Positions 10,188 to 25,092 of a stretch of 64,000 nt of DNA are shown in pieces. Position 1 is the stretch's first letter. Each line of letters starts with the position of its first letter. Below the pieces are notes generated by a model, which saw only the letters and a program-made list of their open reading frames with translations, was not told where the DNA came from and did not search any database. The position numbers were made by a program, and so were the translations under genes. Origin of the DNA: Xestospongia bergquistia (taxonomy: Eukaryota; Porifera; Demospongiae; Haplosclerida; Petrosiidae); the NCBI GenBank assembly GCA_963965975.1, contig OZ014412.1, forward strand, positions 870,501 to 934,500. Reading direction: 5' to 3'.

Positions 10188-12752
10188 TTAATGCTTTAGT
10201 AAAGGACCGTCAGATGCAGTTTGTTCAGAACTAACAACTGAAGATTTGGTGTCTATTCCAACTAGTTCTTCTCTTGGAATATCAAGTGGTAACTGGTGTC
10301 CAGGAGGAACAACTAGACCTCCACTCTCATTTGTGTCTTGATCAGCTGGGGGGACATCTTGATAAGCATGACTACCCTATGATGTTATGTGTAAACATTA
10401 TATTTGCAATTCATAAGTTCATATATATATACGTACTTCGCTAGTATTTGATTCTGCCATTAGCTGCTTTTCCTCTTCATTATAAAGTCGTGGTGATGAT
10501 AATGTTGTAATTATCTTGCTACTGCAAGCAAAAAGGGTTAATAATTTCTTCATTATTACTAGTACATACAGGAGAGACACTGCAGATTCTCTTCTTGTCA
10601 TTCCTGCCTCTATTGCATCTTTCCTGAATAATTAAAAAGAACAAGTAGCATTACTTGAAATGTTGTGTTCACACTTACTGAAAAATAGCTTGTGATGGAA
10701 TTACCTAAAAAGGACAACATTTAAATATCATTTTATATGAATTACTTGATTTTACCATTTTCTCAGTTTCTCCTTCCTCTGAAATTGCTTCAGTTGGTTT
10801 TTGAAATTGCTTACTTTCATTCTCAATTGATATTGTACCAGTTTGTGCATTATTTTGAGATACTGATATATTACTTGCTTCTTCTGCTGTTTCAACTCTT
10901 TCCTTCTGTTTCAACTCTTTTCTAATTTTATAATAAGAAACATAGTTAGAACCAACAGTATAACAATATACAAATTAATTTAAAAATATCAGTGTTATTT
11001 ATAATTAAACACAGGTGTACATTATTTCCCTACTTTGGTTTGTTAGACTCTGTATAATTAGTAATACAAGGTTGATTTTCTTCAACTTCAATCCCCTATA
11101 AACAATATAGCATGTATGTAATTGTTTGGTACCACATTGTCTACCTTGTCTAAATCCATAATTGTTTCATGACCAATTTTCAATCTTTTCATTTCTTTTA
11201 TTTTCAATGATTGCATAGTCTCCCGGGCTTTGGTTATAAATAAATGATATTGGTCAAGTGGGAAAGTACAGGTCACAGTAATGGAGTTGCCTTCTCTAAT
11301 GCTCTTTATGGTGATCTTCTTATTCAATCCTTCTGGAAAGATACGAGACATTACATTTATGATATCTTTTAATGTGCAGTTGTCAGGGTCCCAATCAAGG
11401 ACAACAGTAATGGTCTCATCTTTAAGAGAAGGAGGAGATGTTGTTACTGAAAGTGTTTCCCCTAGACATTGACGAACAGACACAGATTGACAAAACTCAT
11501 CTACAGTTTTCTTGTATAATTCAATATATTCTTGAGCTTCTTCTATATTTAATTGCATTACCACTGCCTCTAGATAATTGACATCAAGTATTGTACACTT
11601 GTCTTGGACAATATTCAACATATCACTTATAGTTTTACAATGAGCTAATGAAGGCCTTAGAGTAGCATCATGTTCTTCCAAAATCTTTCTCATATCTTCA
11701 AACGAAGGTGGGTCATTTTCAATTATTCTTCTGATGGTGTTAAAAATCTTTATAAACTTATTTCTAATATCAGAAGTTGTATTTTTAGGTAGACCTATAA
11801 TTAATGTAAATAGACAAATTAATAAAGTGATAGTTATAAAATACTAATATTACACAAGATAATGATGACATTTTATACCTTTGTTGATATAAGAATTGAT
11901 GTTGTCTGTTCCAAATGTTCTTCTAACTGTAAATGTAATTCACATGTGAAATAATAGATTCATAGTTAATACTAACCATAGTCATTGAAGATGGCATTAG
12001 CAATGGGTACATTTTCAGTGAACCTCTTTAGTATACTAGAAAACAATGCCAGGTTATGATGATTGATATGAACAGCACTACGTATAGCTTTTAAGAAGAC
12101 TGTTCTTCTCTCAGAGTCAGACTGTCCACTGTTAATATTTGTCATATCTGATAGCACCTCCTCCTGAAAAAGAATTTGTGCCACATCAATAGGATGATGA
12201 AAATCTTGGGATAAAGCCTCATAGTGACAGCGTAGAATATCACTTGCTATATCTTCAGGACTACTCATCTGATGACCTGGTGCTGCCTCTTCAAAAACTG
12301 TTTCCAAATCATTAGGAAAACTTTGAGCTGAACAAATGAGTTTTTATTCTTGCTATAAAATTATTATCTATTTCTTACCATACATATTAAGTATACTATT
12401 TCCTATTGATGTCATCTCCTTAAACTTGGTCAATACTATACCTAATACTTGCAATATCTTGGGGTCTAAAGACACTTCTGTATTTACTGCAGACATCAAA
12501 GTTGTCTTCTTCTCATCTAAAGTGCCTTCTAATGTCTCTATCTCATCAAGGATTGTTTCACTGATACATCTCCGACTAAATAAGATCTGAGACACTTGGA
12601 CGAATAGAGACTGGGACAATTCATTAATATGTTGCTCTGTAAGACAAAAATATACGTATTTCATCTGATATTTAAATTCACATACTAAATATCTCAAGAA
12701 TTTCATCTTCAGGTGTCGAAACATTTTGTTGTCTATATATAGAGAGAAGCAT
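10188..12752 (-). CDS. Cytosolic protein with two death-fold (CARD-like) domains
   Basis: Eleven exons: 12686-12752, 12379-12636, 11977-12327, 11879-11926, 11145-11794, 11034-11095, 10756-10921, 10679-10704, 10570-10623, 10437-10521, 10188-10376; 651 residues in frame. Residues about 22-108 and 115-225 are two related helical domains (pattern: Leu-rich helices, then a FL.AI...V block and an F..IL..F block) that I read as CARD/DED-like. Residues about 242-458 match a conserved region I have seen beside death domains in sponge and cnidarian proteins (EGNSITVTCTFP motif); this is recollection, not a search. The rest is acidic and Ser/Thr-rich with PPADQD and VVPPGHQLPLDIP. There is no signal peptide or membrane segment. 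The ATG chosen has an in-frame stop just upstream. It lies directly after the truncated receptor B2 and may be a detached receptor tail. Confidence 0.75.
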
Positions 12753-12959
12753 TAATCTATATCAATAGTAAACATAAGGATTTGGTTGGACATGTAATAT
12801 TATATAATGTTATTATACTTTAGCTAACCCCTATGTTCTAAATGCTAAACTGTAGACATAATATACATTGACAAGTATATAAAAGTTTAAATTATAGTAT
12901 ATACACAATAGGTCACGCCCACTTTATGTCAGGACCACACCTCATTTTGTTATTCTACT
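12753..12959. promoter_or_regulatory. Presumed promoter of the death-fold gene at the B2 break
   Basis: About 200 bp between the death-fold gene start and the last B2 homology. It contains GGTCACGCCCACTTTATG at about 12912-12929. B2-family similarity stops near 12970, so this is also the rearrangement boundary. Promoter function is inferred from position only. Confidence 0.35.
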
Positions 12960-15644
12960 AACAAGTAAACAATTTAGAACCCCAGTAGCAATAAGAGTTG
13001 TCATGTTCTGAGGAGCAGATGAATTGAATTTATTAGTGAAGCTAGTAGCCAGTAATGCACAAACCCAAAGTAAAGAGTATGGAAGGAAATGACATTGATA
13101 TCTGATACCACTAGTAATAGGAGTTATGTCAACAGTTTGTATCTGAGATGTATCTATAAAATATATATAATATTGAGATAATGACATATATATGTTATAT
13201 AGTAATAACTTACTAAAATTATTAATTAATGATATATTTGATAATAAGTTCATATTAGACCAAATGAAATTAGCTGAACAGTTAAACTGATCAAGAGGAC
13301 ACACAAGATGTACTCCTTCATTTATTATAATACTTCCATTATTAGTTACAGTAATATTATAATCACTGTAATTAGAGTAATGTTCACATGTTATATTAAC
13401 AGATAAATGAGTAGGATATAATGGAGTACAATCAACATTAATAACCTGTATATAGAGGATAGGATCAATTTAATTAGAATAAAGACCACTAACTTGTGCT
13501 CTAAAAATAACAACACCATTATGTGGATTATCATGATCAACTTCAATATGATAATGTGTTAATATTACCTGTGGAACTAAGGACAGTATTAATGATATAG
13601 TATATAGTGATATTACCTAATGAAGTATTGAAATAGTACATTGTCTCATTTCCAGTACTAGCTCCATTAGTAGCTGATATAGTTACTGTAATTTCTCATT
13701 AGATATAATGATATCACTTAATAGATAATATATACTAGTACTAGTAGTGATGTTAGTAATGTTAAGTTCTAATATAGTAATAGTATAATAGAGTATAGGA
13801 CAACCACATAGACTTGGAGGAGGTAACCACGTCAACAGAACACCTGTACAATTTAATGTACTAGTTATAATGACTGGATCAGGAGGACCTATAATAATGT
13901 CAATTATATAATAGATATAGAAATTTCATAGTATAAACAATGAAATTTAAATCATTTGTTGAGTAAATTTCATACACACAAGGCATATCAGTTCATCAAA
14001 TTTGATTTCTATTGAATAGAGGTCAAGGACAATTGTGTATTTCAAGAATGCCATGTGTACAAACAAATCTAGATACAAGTACATAGATCATGTGTCAAAG
14101 ACCTTAAAAGGTAGAGATAGATAGTCATATGTCTGATAAGGTCCATGACTGTTGCTTTTATATTGAAGAGCTTTAGGACTTCTAGAACCTACCTGAGTAA
14201 TTGTCTCTGACTATATCAGATAATAGGAAGTCTATCAACATGCTTGTAATTATATTGTTAATTTTTTATTTGTCGTAAAATAGGAGCGAGCAATTTTTGT
14301 ACAAATTAGTGTGTAGAAAATTTTTACATGTCAAATATTTCTAGGACTATAGTAACACATATATAGTATGTAGCACTGACCTTGTACTAACAAGGTAAAG
14401 TTATTAGAACAGTCAGGTGATCCTATACCATTAATTGGTCTGATCAGAACTTGAATTAGGCTGTCATGATAGCTTAGAGTGACATTGATAGTCAAAGTCA
14501 CATTACAAATGTCCTCAAATTCAATGATGTTCTTTATGGGAGTGATGTATTGTTGACTATTGTGATGATACACATGTAATTTATATTCATCATTACAACG
14601 ACTGAGTCCCTTGACAGAAAATGTGAATGATGCACTTTCTCCACAAGATATTGTATCAGATATATGACTGATCCTGTCTGAAACATTTAAACAAACTATA
14701 GAACAAACAAAAGATAACAACAGAGGAAAATATCATATTAAAAATAGTAATAATAGAAGAGAATCATATTTTATATAGTGTACTTTTAAATTCGAAATAT
14801 TGTTCTTTTCCTACATAATACATTAAGTAGAGAATTGTTGTAACTTTAATATTTCATTCTCAGTTAAATGTTAAATTTTGCTAAGTTTGTCACTGCTTGT
14901 CTTTTAGCTTCTTTATTATCTCATCAACTGTATAGTGTAAAATAGTATCAATAATAATCAAACCTATAGGCTCTGTGCACACATTTATAGTGTCATCCCT
15001 AGACACCTACTAATTTCATGCAAGAAAGGGTGTCTGGTGATTTTAGTCGAATATCTTGACATTGTAACATCATAATATAATACTCAGGACATGATAATGG
15101 ATCTCAGTTGAAATGATTTGCTCTAGATAATGGAAAAAGTAATTACTATTTAACACTCGTCATAGCTAACTTTCAAATGAGCTATACTTTTATTCATAAT
15201 ATCATATTTTTATTTTTTATGCCTTATTGATAATAATTTGTACTGCTACTAATATCATAGATTCATAGTTCAAATGCAAAGGATTTGAACTAATCACCAG
15301 AAGCCATTTCTTGCATTAAGTGATTCGGCATTTGGTGGATGATAAGGTAATTCCAACCACTCTCTTAATATTATTAAACAAAAGCTTCTCATTGAATCAA
15401 TATGGTCCAAATAGTAACTTCTAACCACACTCCAACTTTTTTAAACGTACAAATAAGGACTCTATCACTAAAACTAAATTTATTTGATCATTTTGTAGTT
15501 TTAAAATCCAGAGAATACAAAATATGTGCCCTATTTAATTTATTAATTTGTGTTCATTAGAATAGTTATGATAATATACTTACAAATTTCACATTCATAG
15601 GGAGATAATAGAAACAGTAAGAGGGCAAAAACATTCCAACTCAT
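12960..15644 (-). pseudogene. Receptor B2: broken B-family gene without a membrane segment
   Basis: Exons recognised by comparison with B1: signal 15584-15644 (MSWNVFALLLFLLSPYECEI), Ig-like 14381-14695, FN3 13617-13888, then 13494-13576, about 13216-13445, and a membrane-proximal exon from about 13154 that loses homology near 12970. The FN3 exon is 272 bp where the family has 273, so the frame shifts. The last exon diverges midway, and no transmembrane exon follows before the death-fold gene. The divergent promoter with A2 is intact. It could be a sequence error plus a fission, but as it stands it cannot make a full receptor. Confidence 0.75.
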
Positions 15645-15748
15645 TTTTTGTAGGAGGCGAGGCTATATGAAATTATCAGACACACCCATCCTGTATTCAT
15701 AAACTGAATACGTAATAGAGAATATATTTTGTTGACCAGAAGATTGAA
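15645..15748. promoter_or_regulatory. Divergent promoter between B2 and A2
   Basis: 104 bp between the two start codons, collinear with the B1/A1 interval, including the CACACCC core near 15679. There is no clear TATA box here (CATAAAC instead). Inferred from arrangement. Confidence 0.5.
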
Positions 15749-18231
15749 ATGGCTCCTGTATTCACTACAATATGCTGGTTCCTCTACATAGTAATGTCTT
15801 GGCAATTTGCAGAAGCTACTCTTGCAAGTACATATTATATATTTTATTATTGCAATAAGACAATCGAATATTTTGCTGTAGAGTTTGTTGAAAAACCAAC
15901 TCCAGTTAATATTACTCAAGGCTCCATAGCAGAATTCAATTGTACTGGATATTCTCAAGGATTTCATTGGGTGATAAATAATAGACTACCAGATCATCAT
16001 GATAATTCACATCGTGGTTTAGAAGAGATTAATGAAGAAATAAATTCTGCTACAAATTTAAATATACATATTTTGCGAGTACCAGCAGAACCAAAAAACA
16101 ATGGAGTTAACATAACATGTGTAATTTATAATTTTCAATCTGTTCCCAGCAATCTTGTTTATTTATATATCCAAGGTTTGTTTATTGAATGCAATGTAAT
16201 AATTTACTGTATCAGTTTGAAAATATTTTTTGCCAACTTAATTTTAATCAAAAATGTATTTCCCAAACTATCATCACATTTCCTTATATCATATACATAG
16301 CTATCATAACATGTACATATTTGGTAACTTTACTCTCCTATAGGTTTATTGAGTGAGGTAACTGATGTTCATTTAACTCAAGTCAACAGTACTACTGTAC
16401 AGTTATCATATAGTTCTCCTCCTACTTTAACGGGTGTCCCTATATTAAACTATTCTATTGAATTACTCTCATCATCTAATAACTTAACATCAGTGATATA
16501 TTGGACTACAGAGGAGACAATACTAGTGACATTAAATAATCCTTGTATTAACTATTCACTACAAATATCAGCTTGGAACAATGTAGGTAAAGGGAATATT
16601 ACTACATTACCACTGATACTATATCAAGGTTAGTAGGTGGATGTGGTAATTTAGGGAAATTACCTCTTCTCTTTCATCTTATTAATTACTATCTAGTCCC
16701 CACACCTCCTCCCTCTACTCTTAACACTACTGTCAAGTTTATATCTGATAATAACTATATTGATGTGTCTGTAGAGAGTATAGTAAGTATATTAACTAGT
16801 ATATTATACATTACATTAAATTAGTACTGTATTAATATTGAACTATTGATTTTAAATTGTTTAGATTAGTGCTAGCTGTGTTGGAAGGGTTCCAGATAAT
16901 GTCACAATATTACTGGTTCCAGTGTATACAGTAACATGTCAGTTAGCTATTAATGGTAGTGATTGTAATGAAGTAACAATATCAATACTTAATAAGAAGA
17001 GATGGTTGGTACATGTTAATATATCAGATCATGTAGTACCACAAAGACATTATCAAATACATCTAATGTTTGGAAATAAAGCTGGTATAACACCAATGTC
17101 AACAGCAATGATCAGTGAGTGAGACATTTAATAGATTATTTTTAATTGTTTATTTTATTAGGTACATTTCAAACACAGAGAGCTACAATTGAATATAGTA
17201 ATAATTATGTATGTATTAATTGTTATTTTGCTGAAGGGTCAACATCATCTGGTTGTCATGGTATCTTTGTTGATATCCATGAAGTGTTACATAATCAAAC
17301 ATTTACTGTACCAAAAAGCAAAAGATCTAATTTTGGACGTAACTGTGAGGTGTTGTTATCAGGAGAATATCGTGTACTGATTTTTGATAGAGATAAGAGT
17401 AGTCATATTGAAAATGAAATCGCGTTAAAACTGAGTGCTAGTGTAAAGTATCAACTAGAAACTACAACAATCAAAACATTATCTTCCTTTATTGGTAAGT
17501 AGTTATATTATTATTATATTGATGCTGAGTTATTGTTATTGTTCCCTCAACAGATACTGGTACATCTTCTCAGTTAATAACACCTGTTGTCACTAGAACA
17601 ATAGAACCTTCTGGTCAAAGTAGTACTAATGATATATCTTTATTACTTATTATATTATTTGTTACTGGAGGAGTACTATTATTAACAATAATTACTGTTA
17701 TATCATTAGTGGGTTATTTAATACATACTAAGAAAAAGAACAAGAGATTAAAAATATGTAAGAACAATAATTATACTAAACTTCATTAGATTTGATAATT
17801 ACAGATTGATTTGTTGACCATAAATTTTCTTTTTGACACTACTCTCTATATAAAAACATATGTATATCATCTCCTATAATAAATTGTTTGTTTGCAATGT
17901 CAAACCAAATGAGCTTCAAATGGAAGGATGGTTAAGTGAATGGACAATCTGATAGACATATTATTAATATATTAAGTATATTTTATTATTTTTTAATAAT
18001 ACAGCTGTTTGGACAGCTCATGAGCGTCAGAGACACACAGAGTTGTTCCTGAACACATTAACAGATGGTGCACCACCTCCATTACCTCCTAGGACTCCTA
18101 CCACACAACAGATACCAGATCCAATGTATGACAATATGGAGGAGATCCAGTTTAGAGCTACTAACAGACAGGTTGTAGTACTTCAAGAGTGTCCAGCTTA
18201 TACTAAATTACCACTACAATCAACAAAATAA
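15749..18231 (+). CDS. Receptor A2: Ig/FN3 receptor with CD28-like tail motifs
   Basis: Exons 15749-15827, 15882-16175, 16344-16628, 16697-16782, 16865-17114, 17162-17494, 17554-17757, 18005-18231; 585 residues, all junctions in frame, apparently intact. Domain order and sizes are as in A1: signal 1-26, Ig, FN3, third domain (two codons longer at its start), membrane-proximal domain (one codon shorter), transmembrane, tail. The tail keeps PPPLPPR, MYDNM and AYTKL but has FLNTL where A1 has FLYTL. The donor after the Ig exon is GTTTGT. As in A1, a 54-bp first intron is open in frame. Exons 3-8 are much closer to A1 than the Ig exon is, which suggests conversion or strong constraint downstream. 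Confidence 0.85.
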
Positions 18232-18851
18232 TATTACTGTAATAATGTACATAACATTACATAATATAATATTGTATATAGCATATTGTGAACTTTCTTG
18301 ATGTCTAAATACACATTGTTTTCATGATTAACAATATTAATTGTAGTATAGTCTGCATTGTTGGTTTAGGGTGTGGTCATACAACATAACCACATCAATT
18401 CAGTATAATTACATAACATCAGTTCTTTATAATCTAATTTAAACTGTCAGTAATTGCTACCTACTTTTGAGAATAACAACAAATACAGAATATGTGGTCT
18501 TATCAAAGATTGTCTGTAGTGTAGGTCCAGATAATATCAGCACTATTTATTACCACTTGATACCACATTAGAAGTTCTATTTGTTAGTACATTTAACATT
18601 ATATACTATTTAGTGTATTTGGAATTATTGGTATAGTTACTGTAATAGATTTTAGAGCATGATATTAAATAATTTAAATAGTTAGGATAAAGAGAATTAA
18701 AAAAATAAAAATCTAATAAAACTATCACTATAAAAACAAATACAACACAACAACTTCATACTACATGATCTATTTATATCCATTATAATTATATAAATTA
18801 TACTATACTAACACTAGTATTGGGAGGTCACTAAACCAGTGACAGTAGTAA
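18232..18851. other. Tail-to-tail interval between A2 and C1
   Basis: About 620 bp, AT-rich, homologous to the intervals A3/C2 (27640-28099) and A4/C3 (62397-63011). It presumably holds both 3' UTRs. No gene seen. Confidence 0.6.
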
Positions 18852-22737
<3,886 letters not shown>

Positions 22738-23269
22738 TGTCGAAGCTCAACAACTACGAGAACCACTTTCTTGAAAAACAAATGTATGGTGTGCTTCTTC
22801 CTGTGTCAAATAAATATTGCAATAAAGGGAGTGGCTTGCTACTGAGTATGCTCAAGCACTAGGTTTTAGGGTGGGTCTATTAATAGTATAAATTATAGAC
22901 AAATACCTCCCCAACAGTAGTACATTACGACAACAAATTGAGTTACACCAGGTTGTTCATAGTAGATTAATGATAATATTATATTTACTCACCTTCATGT
23001 ATAAACTCACACTACTGGTAGTAACTACCAAATATCAGCGAACAGCTCTACAACCTACAAGTGCTGCTAGTTTTTGGGCGTAAAACAAAGAGGTAAAGAA
23101 GTGGTAATGAAATTGATTGTAGGGTGAGCCCGAACGAGTTGTTCTTGGGTGTCTGTCAATCCCGGGAGAGAGGGAATCCGAGCATGTACGTACATTATCG
23201 TATACTATAATTATGCCTAAATCCCACGTGGTTATATAATTATTATGGCAAGTTGTAGTCGAGATGGCA
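22738..23269. other. C1 upstream region, nothing recognised
   Basis: Presumed promoter and flank of C1. The 143-codon minus-strand frame at 23035-23466 has no family resemblance and overlaps a purine-rich strand; it is probably chance. Confidence 0.4.
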
Positions 23270-23940
23270 ATGAAAAGAGAAGTCAGTAAACGAAGGGAAG
23301 CAGAGAGATTTATAGGAAAAGAATAAAAGCTCGTGAGATGTATATAGAGAAGAAGAGAAAACAGAGACAGTAGAATGAAGTCAAGAAAGACTTGAGAATA
23401 TGAGACAGACAAAGGGAATAAAAAGCACAAGTTGGTAAGAAAAGCTTGCAAGAGACAGAGAAACACGAAGAGAGTGAAGAGAAATAGAAGTAGTTGAAGG
23501 AAAACAACAAAGGCTTGCTAATGAGAGACAATGATGAAAAGGATGAAGCAAAGCAGACAATACAGAAAGAAGAAATTGAGACATGTCAAAGACAGAGATC
23601 AAGGGAAGGAATACAAGCAGAAATGTATAGATAAGAGATACAAAAGACTATTGAAACAAAGACAGACCTACCAATGTATATATTGAAGAGAGACATACAG
23701 GGAGTGAAATATGATAAAAGTAGTGAATAATTGCTGGATGGGAACTAACAACATTGGATCCATGTTGTTCTCTGCAGAAAACAACATTGAGATTATGAAA
23801 TCATGTGAGCATCAACAATATGAATATTCTGTAGTATATAATACCATTGTGATAGATGGAAAATCTTCAAGCAAGTTACAAAATGCAATGACTCCATGTC
23901 TGAGGAAAAGTTCTTCATTCCTCACATGAATTTTTGTTAA
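23270..23940 (+). other. Purine-rich stretch encoding broken, Lys/Arg-rich frames
   Basis: The plus strand is strongly purine-biased from 23270 to 23700 and reads as short Arg/Lys/Glu-rich pieces, followed by an open 72-codon frame at 23711-23929. This looks like the eroded basic segment of a mobile-element protein, but I cannot name the family. No terminal repeats were found. It separates C1 from A3, where a compact divergent promoter would be expected. Confidence 0.3.
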
Positions 23941-23999
23941 AAGATCTCATTAAATGGGATATTTGTGTTTATTCGTATTTTTGAATAGCAAGCATCTCT

Positions 24000-24300
24000 G
24001 TGAAGAGCAAGCTTCTTGAATAGATGAAACCTCCTCATTAGCACCTACCTCCTCTTCCGCCTCAAACTCAGCAACCTGGCAAACTACCCTGTTGGTAGAG
24101 ACTTTCCTGGCTACTATTAGACAGACAGTCCAAGAAGATATGGCTCTGTCTCAATTTCTACTCACCCCTGGCTCTTCTGAGTCACCCTCTGTCACTCCAG
24201 GAGCAGTATTACCAGAATCTGGAGGGGAGTATGCACAGGTAATCATAGGCAGCTACATTACTGTCAATAGCATCTCCCTCTATCCTATATCATAGTCCGT
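24000..24300 (+). other. Ser/Thr/Pro-rich reading frame, origin unknown
   Basis: An open frame (about 24092-24295, extending upstream without ATG) with QEDMALSQFLLTPGSSE and PESGGEYAQ. Base composition is more GC-rich than its surroundings, which suggests inserted DNA. No domain recognised. Confidence 0.3.
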
Positions 24301-24479
24301 CTTGACATCTTCTTTGGCCTGTCCAGCCAGTTTACTAGCCAATCTTTCCACCACGCCTAATCTTAACTAGTTCCTCTCTTTTTGCATACTGGTATTAGCT
24401 AGGGTTGACCAGCAGTGAAAGCTTTACAAATCTAATCTATACAATGTTTGAACCTCTGTTTCTCTTCTATATCCTTACT

Positions 24480-24965
24480 TCGGGCCTGCCTATCAAGTTA
24501 CTTGACCAACATCCCACCCACCCTCTTCAGGTTACTCATCTCTTCTCTCTACTTTTAACCTTCCAACCCTCTCAACTCGTCACTCTATTTCCAAATTATG
24601 TATTCTCTATAAAATCACTAACAACTTCCTTTATTTTTCTTCTGATATTTTCATCCACAAATCTCTTCCAAGTTATCCTTCTTGTCACTTTGATCCTCTC
24701 ACCTTTACCACCCCTTTTTCTCACTCATCTGCCTCATAAAACTAATTTGTCCCTTCTGTTCTCTCTCTATGAAATTCACTTCCTTATCACGTGAAATCTA
24801 GTTCATCTCTAATCACTTTTAAATCTAAAGTAAAATATGCTTCTTTACTATACTATCAATCTATTATTTATCTCTGTGTTGTTAATGATACTATATCCTG
24901 TACTTTAATACCTTAATTCTGTTTTATCTATTATTGTTCTATTCTGTTTGTGTCCTAGCAGTAGT
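24480..24965 (+). mobile_element. LINE 3' fragment (end of reverse-transcriptase ORF)
   Basis: The plus strand reads NLPTLSTRHSISKLCILYKI at about 24550-24609, then SLPSYPSCHFDPLTFTTPFS downstream, and ends with a worn copy of the SLWNSLP-type motif (SLYEIHFL). That is the usual C-terminal order of CR1/L2/Jockey-like LINE ORF2 proteins. It is 5'-truncated, has stops and ends near 24960. The family assignment is from memory of the motif order; no target-site duplication was identified. Confidence 0.7.
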
Positions 24966-25059
24966 TATTGGGCATTCATTTTGTCAATAAAAAGACAATG
25001 AGTGCACCGGAAGTGCGTGGGCGTTCCACTTTATGTTCCACCTTAAGTCCCATCGACGT

Positions 25060-25080
25060 CCTCTCAATCGTATTGAGAGG
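25060..25080. promoter_or_regulatory. 9-bp perfect dyad just upstream of A3
   Basis: CCTCTCAAT, three bases, ATTGAGAGG; the right arm ends 12 bp before the A3 ATG. It could be a hairpin in the 5' UTR or a dimeric factor site; no function is shown. Confidence 0.35.
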
Positions 25081-25092
25081 CATTCAATTCAC

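Noticed and set aside
23035-23602. Several overlapping minus-strand frames of 73-143 codons
   Set aside because: Hydrophobic Ser/Leu/Phe-rich readings opposite a purine-rich strand; no start context, splice pattern or homology.
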